From UBA1858 sp039182865 (lineage in GTDB: Bacteria > Pseudomonadota > Gammaproteobacteria > UBA4575): DNA of 64,000 nt. A model generated the notes under the pieces. That model searched no databases and was not told where the DNA came from. It saw only the letters and a list, made by a program, of their open reading frames with translations. Below, in pieces: positions 37,701 through 46,312 of this stretch. How positions within the stretch are numbered: the first letter of the stretch is position 1; every line of letters begins with the position of its first letter. The position numbers and the translations under genes were made by a program. The stretch is from assembly GCA_039182865.1 (NCBI GenBank), contig JBCDBX010000003.1, positions 1 to 64,000 on the forward strand, written 5' to 3'.

Positions 37701-40660
37701 GTATTTACAGCACGCTTAATCTCAATCTGTATCGCGTTGATAAAAGGATTATAATTATCTCTGGGTGATAACCATTGCAATGAGTCATCCTGCTGATTCA
37801 ACCATGTGACTGTAAACTCTGCTTCTTCAGCAACTGGCAAACTCTCCCTTGGATGTACATAGTCACCAATCAACTCGTGTTTATTTAATAACTCTTGCTC
37901 ACTCTTGTTGTTAGTGTTTCTGACAAATTTATCATCACCATCGATGATTATAGTATTCTCGATCACAGGAGATTGTGAGTTCAAGTTGCCCTCATGGTCA
38001 TAAGTTAGCAAAAACTCTGTTTTATATTCACCATTAGCAAGAGATGGCATTTTTGCACTCAGTTCTAACACATACGTCCAATCACTGGTTTGTGGCACTC
38101 CAAGACTTATATTCAATGTCCCAAATAAGTTTCTCGCTTCATAACCACTTTTACCATTCACCTTTATACTATCTTGAATAAATTTAAACTCACTAGGCAA
38201 TATCACACTCGCATTAATATTACCTAAAGGCTGTTGTATACCTTGTAGCGTCATCGTATATCTAACTAGATCATTAAGTACTACACTATCAATCTGGGTA
38301 TGTAATTTTCCTTTTTCTGGTGGTTTTTCTTTTAAGTAAAAATTTGAACGCCATAACAATCCTGCATCGATATCCGCAAACTGTGACATCTTTGAACCGG
38401 CAGTACGCGTATTTTGCACACATTCTTGTATTTCTAGATGATTAGGTATACTACTAGGATCAATTTGAATAACATGTGTCCCTGGCTCTAGCCCTTCAAA
38501 GTGGTACATCCCTCTTTGGTCTGTTAATACATATCGGCCATCTTCTAAAACCAAGCGTATCCCCTCAACGCCTTTCATTGTTGGTATGCCAACGAACTTA
38601 ACTCTACCCTTGGCTTTTGATTTTTTAACAAATAGTTTTTTACTTTCGCTATCTGATGAAGAATTAAATGTGTATATCGTATTAATAATATCGTAATGAC
38701 TCTCAAATTTAGCTTCTGATTCACTTACTTTTAAATAGGCTTCAATAACGTACTGACCAGTTTTCTCGTTGCTCACTTTAGTACTAAATGTGAGTCTTAT
38801 AGAATCTAGCTGTGTATCACTTCCTAAAATATATTTAAGGCTACCTGATTGTATAATTGGCTCTGATATTTTCTTGTTATTCAATTCTGAGGAATCTGGA
38901 ACATAGCTAAGGCCATCTGGTAAGTTGAAATTAACCTCAATTGGATAATCTAGGTTCGGTAACTTTGAGATGCTTAATTCATTAAGTAATTTATCGCCAA
39001 CTTTTTCAGTCAACATGTGATAAGTAGCACTCCCATAATCAATTTTATTTTCATTTTTACATGTCCCCTCAGTGACGGTACCAATCAAGAAACTCTTTGA
39101 AGAAATCAAATCATCTTGTACATCAACGACGGCTTGCGCATCTCTAGATCTGAACCCAACAGAATCTGTAGCAAATACAGTATTTATAGCATTACCAAAC
39201 GGAGTACCTGAAGAAACTTCTACAACATATTTAACTGTAACGGTCTCACCCGATGGGATATCGCCCAATGCAATAGTAATCGAAGTGCCATTATTGGCAA
39301 TATTAGGATCTGCTTGCTTAACGCTATCGAATTGCAAAGAGTCTTTTTGATATCTAAAGCCAGTAGGTAGAGAATCTAAAAGATTTACGTCAATAGCTGA
39401 ATTACTTGAATTGTTGTTAGTGACTGTGATCTGGTACTGCAAAAAGTCTCCAATGCCGACAACGTCTTTTGAAGCTTGTTTACTAACAAAAAGTACATCA
39501 CTGATTGGGTCAATAGGAATATCAACATGTAGTGGCGGACCAACGACTAATGGAAAATCCAATCCAAATGATGCATTAGCATCTAGAGAAAACGGAGCAT
39601 TTGGTAATGTTTGTAAGGTTGCGATGCTGACGGTAGATGGAATAACAAAATCATCGGCCGTGACTTCAAGTCTATATGTACCCGCTGCAACGAATGGAAA
39701 CCGATATTCACCCGCAGCAAATGTAAAAGTTGCACCCGAACCATCTGTCACATCATTACCGGTGACCATGGTTGAAGGATATGAAATTGTTCCAGCAGGA
39801 TCTGAAAATACTGTTGCGGGTAAACCTGTTATCGCATCAATCAATGTGATAGTAAGTCCACTTACAGGCGCACCATTGTCACTGCTGAAGACAATACCGA
39901 ATGGATCAATAAGTACTCTTTCTGATGCAGCATCAGTTACATCAAAAGCATCTATATAATCTATTGTAATCGTATCACCCGATTCAACCGCAAACTGGCA
40001 GTCAAATATAGCAATTGGTGTTTCTACTGTTTGGATAAAGCCAACAAATTCGCCTGTATTATTCCCTGTTTCCATCAACTCAATGACTTCACGGTCATTA
40101 GTTGCATCTGAGCTGATGTTAATTACAAGCAGATCTGGAATATTTATATCAAAGTTTCTGTTGGCGTCAGTGACCTTGATAAAAATAGGATTGCCGCTGC
40201 TAATCGAAGGAGCCGGCAATAAATTAACTGGGTTTGAAATATCTATCGTACCTACTAATGGATAAGTTGGATTTGGCAATGGTGTGAATGTGCCTGTGTT
40301 TCCAACACTACAACCTGTTGGCGAAACATCACCATTAAGACCATCCCCATTTGGTGAAAATTGTAATATCTCAAGAGTGGCGTCACTAAATATTATTGAT
40401 GTTGTAACATCAACCGTATTGGAATTTCGAGTTTGCGGCGTAGCAGATACATCATAATTTGCAACCGCAGTGTTAGAAATGACGGTACCAGGTGGTACCG
40501 CAAAGAGAGTGTTTGAAGAAGAAATAAACAAAAAAACAGCACACAATAAAAGCAGTAAAGCCTGTTGTACTTTAAAGTATTCAACAGGCTTGATGGCTTT
40601 TTTATTTGCCTTCCGCGCACACTCATGACACGGATATTGTCTAGTTGCAGTCCTTTGCAT
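34706..40660 (-). CDS. Giant surface/outer-membrane protein with DUF11 and Cna-B-like domains and a large C-terminal beta-barrel
   Basis: This is a 1984-residue exported protein. The N-terminus has a ~33-residue basic extension with a CHEC motif (11-14), then a hydrophobic signal core. The mature part opens VPPGTVISNTAVANYDV, like its neighbours. A DUF11-like domain lies at about 385-495 and a Cna-B/carboxypeptidase-regulatory-like domain at about 684-740 (VLTDQRGMYHFEGLEPGTH). A region at about 1275-1420 has LFGDFNTDM, SRYTRSLTGAKAEYEG and QPIPSRDQNFNP, seen in other large surface proteins. From about 1420 to the end I count roughly 30 alternating strand-like segments, suggesting a barrel. 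No OmpA-like peptidoglycan-binding domain is visible. Function is unknown. Confidence 0.82.
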   Translation of the reverse strand: MQRTATRQYPCHECARKANKKAIKPVEYFKVQQALLLLLCAVFLFISSSNTLFAVPPGTVISNTAVANYDVSATPQTRNSNTVDVTTSIIFSDATLEILQFSPNGDGLNGDVSPTGCSVGNTGTFTPLPNPTYPLVGTIDISNPVNLLPAPSISSGNPIFIKVTDANRNFDINIPDLLVINISSDATNDREVIELMETGNNTGEFVGFIQTVETPIAIFDCQFAVESGDTITIDYIDAFDVTDAASERVLIDPFGIVFSSDNGAPVSGLTITLIDAITGLPATVFSDPAGTISYPSTMVTGNDVTDGSGATFTFAAGEYRFPFVAAGTYRLEVTADDFVIPSTVSIATLQTLPNAPFSLDANASFGLDFPLVVGPPLHVDIPIDPISDVLFVSKQASKDVVGIGDFLQYQITVTNNNSSNSAIDVNLLDSLPTGFRYQKDSLQFDSVKQADPNIANNGTSITIALGDIPSGETVTVKYVVEVSSGTPFGNAINTVFATDSVGFRSRDAQAVVDVQDDLISSKSFLIGTVTEGTCKNENKIDYGSATYHMLTEKVGDKLLNELSISKLPNLDYPIEVNFNLPDGLSYVPDSSELNNKKISEPIIQSGSLKYILGSDTQLDSIRLTFSTKVSNEKTGQYVIEAYLKVSESEAKFESHYDIINTIYTFNSSSDSESKKLFVKKSKAKGRVKFVGIPTMKGVEGIRLVLEDGRYVLTDQRGMYHFEGLEPGTHVIQIDPSSIPNHLEIQECVQNTRTAGSKMSQFADIDAGLLWRSNFYLKEKPPEKGKLHTQIDSVVLNDLVRYTMTLQGIQQPLGNINASVILPSEFKFIQDSIKVNGKSGYEARNLFGTLNISLGVPQTSDWTYVLELSAKMPSLANGEYKTEFLLTYDHEGNLNSQSPVIENTIIIDGDDKFVRNTNNKSEQELLNKHELIGDYVHPRESLPVAEEAEFTVTWLNQQDDSLQWLSPRDNYNPFINAIQIEIKRAVNTKLKLELNGKEVSALNFDSRTTSSDKKKLIDRWKGVDLVEGDNVFVATTYSEDDIQLEQVTQTIHYSGQPIKAQLVPEYSRLIADGKNPIVLAVKFFDKWGYPARPEIIGEYGLSQGYTSLQETRELDKQPLNGLTSSRLTYKVEQDGIAFIDIEPSTLGGKLTLDFLFIDDREESIDAWIQAVQKEWILVGLAEGSTGYNNVSGNARALSDNNIEEDFYEDGRLAFYAKGQVKGEWLLTLAYDSERGDDERDDRLFQTIAPDEYYTLYGDATEQQFDAASSDKLYVRLEKNQFYTLFGDFNTDMDVTELSRYTRSLTGAKAEYEGNRFGFNAFASETDQRFVQDEIQGNGTSGLYQLSNNDIVINSEQVSIVTRDRFQPNIIISDVQLTQFVDYTIDTNNGTIFFKQPIPSRDQNFNPVFIVADYEVENSGDKELTAGIRAALYDKERGIEVGISAITQGDEDADGDLIGADFEYNVSEQTQVRLEAARSSVDTGDGDENNDALLAEVEHRTEKINTLVYYRRQDEGFGLDQQSQNNDGAERYGADLRYRVNESVEVNGQAFRDEVLSDNNKRTVADVELNYNKNGYGLAAGLAYAKDELSQQEDRESVLVTAGAAKRLMDNRLNLRANAEIDVNSDNSVDYPTRYIAGADYKLNEISELFTEHEYTQGEDQDTNTTRIGTRLIPWSQAEINTSVEQQSGENGKRLFSNLGLTQGWQYNDHLSLDVSVDRLDTLNDEGVTPFNDNVPLSSGSVSGDFTALSLGANYVQTNWSAASRMEYRTSDTDIQRGVLFGLYSEEFTGLGMSFDTQIFETDTKGGGNNVTADATYALAFRPDHSPYTILNRLEFSFSEDVSDSLDIRSRSLINNLNLNYTVDDLHQLGIHWGAKYVLDDIDGDEFDGFTQLLGFRYRYDIHRRVDLSFQTSILNSSNSENFRYSFGPSVGVNVYQNVWVSLGYNFDGFEDDDFSGAEYTADGPFAKLRIKFDTNTMRSLLNSYK

Positions 40661-40667
40661 TAATGAG

Positions 40668-40692
40668 ATGCGCGGACTTCATGTCCGCGCAT
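40668..40692 (-). repeat. Strong hairpin 7 bases upstream of the giant surface-protein gene
   Basis: A perfect 10-bp GC-rich stem (40668-40677 with 40683-40692) has a 5-base loop. It ends 7 bases before ATG 40660, in the position a ribosome-binding site should occupy, and no Shine-Dalgarno motif is visible. No T-run follows in the transcription direction. It may attenuate, stabilise or control translation of the downstream gene relative to the upstream one. Confidence 0.6.
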
Positions 40693-40722
40693 TCCTAAAC
40701 TTAGGAGTTGTTACATTATTTA

Positions 40723-41781
40723 CTACTGAATGACTGCATCAAATGTAACAGTACACGTGGCACTAGCAGCGATAGTAATAGAATTTACTGTCACTGTATT
40801 ACCTGCAGATGCATCCACAGCACCAGCACAGTTTGTATCAGTAATGTCAACACTTGGTAGGCTTAATACAAGTTCAGGATTCGGAACTGTGTCAGAAATA
40901 CTAACATCTGTAACAGAGGATGAACCCTGATTTTCAATAGCGATTGTATAGGTCACTGTTGCACCAGGAACAGCTTTATGATTAACACCATCATTTGTAA
41001 CGCCTGGAGCACTCGCAGTTGTGGCTACTGTTTTCTGAACGATCAGACCAGCAATTGTATATCGCACTTCTGAAGATGATACTAAGCCATCTTCAACCGC
41101 ATCAGAACTAGCAGTATTAGTAGCTACATCAGTATTTTCACCATCTGCAAATACAATCTCCACTGTAGTCGGATCATCAACGCTACCGCCATCATCTGAA
41201 CCTAATGCAGAGCCTGCGCCATCTGATGCTTCCAGTGTCCAGTGAACTGCGGCTTCATCACTATTTGTTGAACCTGCTAAAATAGCAAGTGCAAATACTG
41301 TTTTTGTTTCATCTTCAAGCAAGTTTACTTCAGTAATGACTGTTTCAGTGCCCTCAAAAGTTCCATTGCCATCATCTTCATAAAATGTCACTGAAGATAA
41401 ATCTAAATCGTCACCTGAGCTGAAATCAAGATAATTAAGCAAAAAATCCTGGGTACCGTTACCTGTATTAGTAACAGTTAAAATCACTAAATCGCCCACG
41501 GAGGCAGTCGCACCCGGCGCTGCGGGTGATGCAGTGATTGACATATCGATTAATTCATCGACGAGGAATCTTGTTGCATCATTATCTGCCGCAGTAGAGG
41601 GATCATCGGATAGAATTGGTGATTGTGCAGTTCCACCCACTGAGTAGCTGATGGTGGCCTGATTATCTACAGGTGTAGATTCATCTGTGCCCACCGCAAA
41701 CGATTGTGTATTTAAGATTAATCCAGATAGGACGAATCCTATACATAGCTTAAATACATTCCTTGTATGTAAAATTTTCAT
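40723..41781 (-). CDS. Exported DUF11-like repeat protein, 352 residues
   Basis: A signal peptide (LCIGFVLSGLILNTQSFA) is followed by VGTDESTPVDNQATISYSV, the same module that opens the two neighbouring proteins. The middle has TVTNTGNGTQDFLLNYLDF with an Asp-rich loop (EDDGNGTFEG). The C-terminal ~95 residues form a DUF11 domain (VPGATVTYTIAIENQGSSSV to the end). There is no membrane anchor. It is third of four co-directional genes. Confidence 0.78.
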   Translation of the reverse strand: MKILHTRNVFKLCIGFVLSGLILNTQSFAVGTDESTPVDNQATISYSVGGTAQSPILSDDPSTAADNDATRFLVDELIDMSITASPAAPGATASVGDLVILTVTNTGNGTQDFLLNYLDFSSGDDLDLSSVTFYEDDGNGTFEGTETVITEVNLLEDETKTVFALAILAGSTNSDEAAVHWTLEASDGAGSALGSDDGGSVDDPTTVEIVFADGENTDVATNTASSDAVEDGLVSSSEVRYTIAGLIVQKTVATTASAPGVTNDGVNHKAVPGATVTYTIAIENQGSSSVTDVSISDTVPNPELVLSLPSVDITDTNCAGAVDASAGNTVTVNSITIAASATCTVTFDAVIQ

Positions 41782-41816
41782 CTAATGTACTCCTTTACGT
41801 TTAAAAATATTCTTAA

Positions 41817-42320
41817 TTATTTAAGAACAACTCTATATTCAACGGTCCCTTCATCACCTTTTTCTAATTGGCCACGATAAGTCCATCGTATATTTGTATA
41901 GTCCTCCGCTTCGATTGCTCTTTCCTTACCTTGATCATCTTTCACTTTTAAATTCGCTGTACCGTGAAAAGATTCTCCATTATCAACTGAATACTCAATC
42001 ACTGTATTCTTACCAGCGGCACTGCCAACTTTAAATATTGTGAATTGCGGAATTGGATTACTTATCACAATATCTGTCGCTGGTTCTTCACCGCTATATT
42101 TGAATGTTGTCGTGTAAATAACTTCATCGCCGGGTACGACTTTGCCAGCTGGAACTCTTTTGATGACATCATTTCCATTTTTATCTTTAGCCAAGACTTC
42201 CATTTCAACAACATTAGTCAAAGCAATTGGCTGAATAGCATCAGCCATCACTGTATTGATTACGCTTGAAAACAAGCAAATGAGTATTACGTTAATTAAT
42301 CTCTTACTTTCTAAAATCAT
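41817..42320 (-). CDS. Small exported DUF11-like protein
   Basis: This 167-residue protein has a signal peptide (LINVILICLFSSVINTVMA) and a single beta-sandwich with VVPGDEVIYTTTFKYSGEEPA, VISNPIPQFTIF and GDEGTVEYRVVLK. ATG 42320 has GGAG upstream and is preferred over ATG 42332. It lies between two larger DUF11-like genes, separated by 15 and 35 bases, so all are probably one transcript. Confidence 0.75.
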   Translation of the reverse strand: MILESKRLINVILICLFSSVINTVMADAIQPIALTNVVEMEVLAKDKNGNDVIKRVPAGKVVPGDEVIYTTTFKYSGEEPATDIVISNPIPQFTIFKVGSAAGKNTVIEYSVDNGESFHGTANLKVKDDQGKERAIEAEDYTNIRWTYRGQLEKGDEGTVEYRVVLK

Positions 42321-42335
42321 ATGAATCTCCAATCT

Positions 42336-43361
42336 TTAGTTAATAACGACATTGAATGTAATGGTGTGATTATCCGCATTAGTTAAATCTCCTAAATTTA
42401 CTGTTATGACATTTGCAGCGATAAAGCCTGCATCAGCATCTACACTTGAATCTGTCAATGGAATTCCATTCAAAGTGATACTGCTTGGTTCATAGGTTGT
42501 ATCTGTAGGTATAGCATCGGTGATGACGACATTTGCAGCTGTGTCTATACCGCTTGCAACGACATCTAATGAATATTGAATTATTGCGCCCGGGATGGGG
42601 CTACATGGAGCTGTGGTACATGACCCTCCACCAGCTGTATCGTCAATGACTTGTGCGTTTTTAGTAATATTTACATCAATCAATGATGCGACTTCGTATG
42701 TCCCTGGGGTATCGACAGATGCTTCAGTTAAACCAACCAAGGCATCAACACCACCGTCACCCAACCCAACTAAGATAGTCCCAGGTGTTGAACCTGCTGC
42801 ACCCGCAGTTGTTGCATTAGCAGTTATTTCTATCAGGCCCTCATCACCGTCAATAAGCGCTGGAGGAATATCACCAACAATAAAAATTACTTGGCTATCT
42901 ACACCATTTGCATCAAGTGATACATCATTGAGGGCGGGGATATGCTCAACATCGATACCACCCGTATCAAATACGCCATTGTTATTACTATCAATGAAAA
43001 TTCTTAAATTTGTAGGATCAAAATCATCAGTTCCTATTGGTGATGCATCAAATGCAAAAGAAAATTCTTCTATACCATTTCCAATATTAGTAACCAGAAA
43101 TGTAAGCACTTGATCTAAACTGGAAGTCAAGACAAGAACATTTGAGGCATCTTGTGAAACTAAGTTTACGTCAATAATTTCTTGCACAGAGAAGACGACT
43201 GTATCAGTCGAAGTTTGTGGTGACCCATTCTGGTTATATTCCACCGTGACAGTATTACTTATCACTGTGCCGGCAGGAGTTCCTAAGGCATATGCAGCAT
43301 TATTGATTGCTATTAAAAATAGACTAATATTTATTAGATTCTGAACTATTGAGTGACGCAT
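42336..43361 (-). CDS. Exported DUF11-like repeat protein, 341 residues
   Basis: This is the first gene of the surface cluster. A signal peptide ends around AAYA. The mature protein begins GTPAGTVISNTVTVEYNQNG, the shared module. It continues with LTFLVTNIGNGIEEFSFAF, an acidic calcium-type loop FIDSNNNGVFDTGG, and a C-terminal DUF11-like domain from about residue 250 with IPGAIIQYSLDVVASG and ITDAIPTDTTYEPSSI. Like its neighbours it is rich in Asp, Asn, Thr and Val, typical of extracellular beta-sandwich proteins. Confidence 0.78.
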   Translation of the reverse strand: MRHSIVQNLINISLFLIAINNAAYALGTPAGTVISNTVTVEYNQNGSPQTSTDTVVFSVQEIIDVNLVSQDASNVLVLTSSLDQVLTFLVTNIGNGIEEFSFAFDASPIGTDDFDPTNLRIFIDSNNNGVFDTGGIDVEHIPALNDVSLDANGVDSQVIFIVGDIPPALIDGDEGLIEITANATTAGAAGSTPGTILVGLGDGGVDALVGLTEASVDTPGTYEVASLIDVNITKNAQVIDDTAGGGSCTTAPCSPIPGAIIQYSLDVVASGIDTAANVVITDAIPTDTTYEPSSITLNGIPLTDSSVDADAGFIAANVITVNLGDLTNADNHTITFNVVIN

Positions 43362-43804
43362 GTATGTCTTGATTAACTTAATCTTCGTTTAAAGTTATTT
43401 TTATAAATAATTAATCTCATTTCGTAGCTAATGAAAATCTTTGATGAAATGATGCCTCAAATTCTCAAAATCGCATTAGCGTATACTTCTTTATTTTTCA
43501 GTGCTTTAGTGCCATATTTACCGCCAAAGCATTTGAGCCGAGCATAGAGATGTGGACTAACATTTGTTACCGCAGAATGGTTGAGATGGGGAAATAAGAC
43601 GATATGATGCACCGTCAAGATAATGGCGAGCTGTTTTCTGATTATAATCACCTATTTGATTAAGCCATATAATCCATGATGATCTAACTATCTGCTTTAA
43701 CTGAGAAACATTTCCTTTTACTTATAAAAAGAAAATATTGGCTATTTGGAGTAGATTTCCTCGCCTATATAAATTTCATTTATGATTGACTATCCCAAAA
43801 CATA
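43362..43804. other. Gene-free stretch between the surface cluster and the YbaN-like gene
   Basis: This 443-base stretch separates divergent genes and should hold promoters for both. I see only short chance frames, including a 64-codon one on the minus strand (43457-43651) with no recognisable family or start context, and a poor inverted repeat of T and A runs near 43715-43735. No RNA gene or mobile-element end is evident. Confidence 0.55.
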
Positions 43805-44194
43805 GTGAATACAAAACTGAAAAACTATTTACTGATATTTGCAGGTTGGCTATCAATCATCTTAGGTGTTATTGGCGTGGTCGTTCCATTATTACCAACG
43901 ACACCCTTTATATTATTGGCGGCTGCCTGTTTTGCTAAATCATCACCCAAATTTCATCATTGGCTGATAACACATAAATTTTTTGGGCCTATCATTAAAA
44001 ATTTCCAAAACGGAGAGGGATTACCGAAAAAGACTAAAATCAAAATTATTATTTTTATCTGGGTTGCGTTAAGTATCTCTATGTTTGCGCTCTCTAATCT
44101 TTGGATAACTTTAATTTTGGTGATGATTGGATTATTTGGAACGGCTCATATTTTAAGAACCCCTACATCTGAGAGAGAACTCACTAATTCATAA
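43805..44194 (+). CDS. YbaN family (DUF454) inner-membrane protein
   Basis: This 129-residue membrane protein has the family N-terminus LLIFAGWLSIILGVIGVVVP followed by LLPTTPFILLAAACFAKSSP and FFGPIIKNFQNGEGLP. Two further hydrophobic segments follow. The start is GTG at 43805. No biochemical function is established for the family. Confidence 0.88.
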   Translation: MNTKLKNYLLIFAGWLSIILGVIGVVVPLLPTTPFILLAAACFAKSSPKFHHWLITHKFFGPIIKNFQNGEGLPKKTKIKIIIFIWVALSISMFALSNLWITLILVMIGLFGTAHILRTPTSERELTNS

Positions 44195-44312
44195 GTAAAT
44201 TTCAGCATGAAAGATTAAATTGTCGCCGGCTAAACGGTAGCAAAGATGTGCTGCATGTGATTGTGAATAATCGCTCTTCAGAATAATCTATTGAGCATAC
44301 AAGTAATCATGG

Positions 44313-44588
44313 ATGATGAACATGGAAGTTAAGCAATATCGTGCGCTTACTCATGAAGTGCTTAGTGCTTTAAGAAATTTTAATACATGTGTCAGTCAGC
44401 GCGAAAGAAATTATGCACTTTCTTTAATTTCTCAAGTTTCTTATGAAGCTTCTATAGCCCAATGCCAAGAAGCAGATCAAACTGATCTAGAAAAAATGGA
44501 CTTTGCTCTAAAGTTGGTACTGGAGCTTATTAAGGATCATCCAATTCCAAAAGTACCAATGCAAGAACTTCAAATCGCATTACATTAA
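44313..44588 (+). CDS. Small hypothetical helical protein
   Basis: I do not recognise this 91-residue protein. It looks all-helical, with YRALTHEVLSALRNFNTCVS, a middle ALSLISQVSYEAS and MDFALKLVLELIKDHPIPK. ATG 44313 or 44322 could be the start. It converges with djlA and stops three bases from that gene's end. Codon use looks like that of neighbouring genes. Confidence 0.55.
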   Translation: MMNMEVKQYRALTHEVLSALRNFNTCVSQRERNYALSLISQVSYEASIAQCQEADQTDLEKMDFALKLVLELIKDHPIPKVPMQELQIALH

Positions 44589-44591
44589 AGA

Positions 44592-45377
44592 TTAAGTAAA
44601 TCCTCTTTTCTTTTTTATAAGATCGTAAGCTTTTTGGATATGCTTTGACTTCTCAGTAGCAACTTGTATCATCTCTTCAGGTAAACCTTTTGAAATTAAT
44701 TTATCAGGATGATTTTGATGCATTAAGCGGCGGTAAGCTTTCTTAACTTCATCATTCGTGACATTCTCTTCAACACCTAATAGCTTATATGCATTAACTA
44801 AATCAGATTGTGTTGGCTGTTGATAGCTTGTATTTGAGTATTGGCGTTGCTGTGCAAACAATAAAGCTTCTAATTGTTCTAAAATTGCAACCGGATAACC
44901 TAACCGATTGCATATTCTAATAAGGATTTTCTCCTCAGCTGGATCTTTTTTTCCATCGGCGTATGCAGCTTGTATTTGAATTTGCAAAAACATATTGATC
45001 AATGAAATTTTCCTGCCGCACTCACGACGGAACTGATCTAGAACTTCGTCCAAGTTAAAATCATCTTTCTTACCTTCATTGAATAATTCAATGGCAGCTG
45101 AGCGTTGGCTGGGATCAAATTTCATTTGTCGAAAAACTTGTTCCGCCATTTGAATTTCTTGAGGTGATACCTGGCCATCGGCTTTGGCTAAGTGACCCAT
45201 TACAGAGAATGTTGCAGTGAAGAATGCAACTTGTGTTCGTTCTTGTGACCCGGGGTCAAAATTATTTTTATTTGCTTTATCGACCTGGTGGCCGAGAACA
45301 GCACCTAGCATTGCGCCAAGGGGTCCACCAATTGCAAAACCAAGACCACCACCAGCTATTTTTCCCCACCAACTCAT
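44592..45377 (-). CDS. djlA: DjlA-like co-chaperone (TerB-like plus J domain)
   Basis: This 261-residue protein has a Gly-rich N-terminal membrane-anchoring segment (GKIAGGGLGFAIGGPLGAML). A TerB-like domain follows, with SVMGHLAKADGQVSPQEI and ALADGKKD-like AAYADGKKDPAEEKIL. The C-terminal J domain at about 195-261 carries the HPD motif in LMHQNHPDKLISKG. Family members stimulate DnaK at the inner membrane. Confidence 0.92.
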   Translation of the reverse strand: MSWWGKIAGGGLGFAIGGPLGAMLGAVLGHQVDKANKNNFDPGSQERTQVAFFTATFSVMGHLAKADGQVSPQEIQMAEQVFRQMKFDPSQRSAAIELFNEGKKDDFNLDEVLDQFRRECGRKISLINMFLQIQIQAAYADGKKDPAEEKILIRICNRLGYPVAILEQLEALLFAQQRQYSNTSYQQPTQSDLVNAYKLLGVEENVTNDEVKKAYRRLMHQNHPDKLISKGLPEEMIQVATEKSKHIQKAYDLIKKKRGFT

Positions 45378-45851
45378 AACTTCATCCTTTAGTCCATTAT
45401 TATATTTTTAATGTTAAGTCCTACGCATAATCATTTGTGCTTCAGATTGATTTAAAAATCTAAACGCTCCAATATATTAACTCGCTCAAATAGTAAACTT
45501 TTTGCACTATTATGGTCTAGCTCAATATTATAGGCCCAAAATTATTTATCTATCTTCAGCATAAATAATCTTATGAGTATTAATATAAAGCTAAGCAATT
45601 AATCCAAGTAGCAAGACTTTTCTCCACATTATATTTCAGCAGTTTATATTTGAAATTTAAGCTTTGTTATAACCAATCAGTCCTGCTTTAAATATTTATA
45701 ATAAATTTATATAGTGTGAATTAATCCTATTTCCACTCCTCGTGTATAGGTTTTCTTATATCTATTAATCAGACTGAGCGATCATTGCCTCTGAACTGAA
45801 CTAACTATAGAATGTTACGTTAAAATCACCATTAAATGATATACAAATAAA
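45378..45851. other. Gene-free AT-rich stretch between djlA and zur
   Basis: This 474-base stretch lies between divergent genes. It has no convincing frame. It holds a perfect 9-bp inverted repeat with an 11-base loop at 45541-45569, and the candidate zur promoter at 45785-45813. I could not find a good Zur-box palindrome (TGTTATA-N-TATAACA); the nearest resemblance is a lone GTTATAAC near 45667. Confidence 0.55.
45785..45813 (+). promoter_or_regulatory. Possible sigma70 promoter of the zur-zrg operon
   Basis: TTGCCT at 45785-45790 and TAGAAT at 45808-45813 are spaced by exactly 17 bases, 38 bases before the start codon of zur. It is the best match in the upstream region but not a consensus promoter. 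Confidence 0.4.
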
Positions 45852-46310
45852 ATGAGACAAGCCCACGCACATAAACAATGTATTACCAATGCGCTCGAGC
45901 GTGCTGATCGGATCTGTCTCCAAAATGGGAAAAGACTAACTCCTACGCGCAAGAGAGTATTAGAATTAATTTGGCAAAGTCATAAACCTATCAAAGCTTA
46001 TGATTTATTGGCACAGTTAAGTACAGGCGATCATTTAGAAAAACCTCCCACCGTATACCGTGCTTTAGATTTTTTATTAGATAACAATTTAATACATAAA
46101 ATTGAAAGTACCAATAGTTACATTGGTTGTGAATATGAACATACAGAGAATGATAGTAAATTTTTTATTTGCGATATTTGTAATGAGGTCAAAGAGCTTG
46201 ATGAACCCAAACTAAATAAGACATTAGAAGAAGCTAGCAGCAAACAGGGGTTTAAACCAAATCAAACAAAAGTTGAAATACATGGCACATGTGCCAAATG
46301 TTCTGACTAG
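45852..46310 (+). CDS. zur: Zur-like zinc uptake regulator (Fur family)
   Basis: This 152-residue Fur-family repressor has a winged helix with RLTPTRKRVLELIWQSHKPI and PPTVYRALDFLLDNNLIHKI. The dimerisation region follows, with FFICDICNEVKEL and a C-terminal HGTCAKC, giving two CxxC pairs for structural zinc. It is the first gene of an operon for predicted zinc handling, so Zur rather than Fur is the likely type. It probably autoregulates the operon. Confidence 0.88.
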   Translation: MRQAHAHKQCITNALERADRICLQNGKRLTPTRKRVLELIWQSHKPIKAYDLLAQLSTGDHLEKPPTVYRALDFLLDNNLIHKIESTNSYIGCEYEHTENDSKFFICDICNEVKELDEPKLNKTLEEASSKQGFKPNQTKVEIHGTCAKCSD

Positions 46311-46312
46311 TC

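Noticed and set aside
39411..39959. A 182-codon plus-strand frame inside the giant surface gene
   Set aside because: It is antisense to a clear coding frame, has no ribosome-binding site and gives a low-complexity Ser/Thr/Val translation typical of a shadow of a repetitive beta protein.
42595..43113. A 172-codon plus-strand frame inside the first DUF11-like gene
   Set aside because: It is the antisense shadow of a Thr/Val/Asp-rich gene with a proper signal peptide; no family or start signals are visible.
43457..43651. A 64-codon minus-strand frame in the gap upstream of the surface cluster
   Set aside because: No ribosome-binding site, no recognised family and no coding-like composition; considered as a transposase remnant but no inverted repeats or motifs support it.
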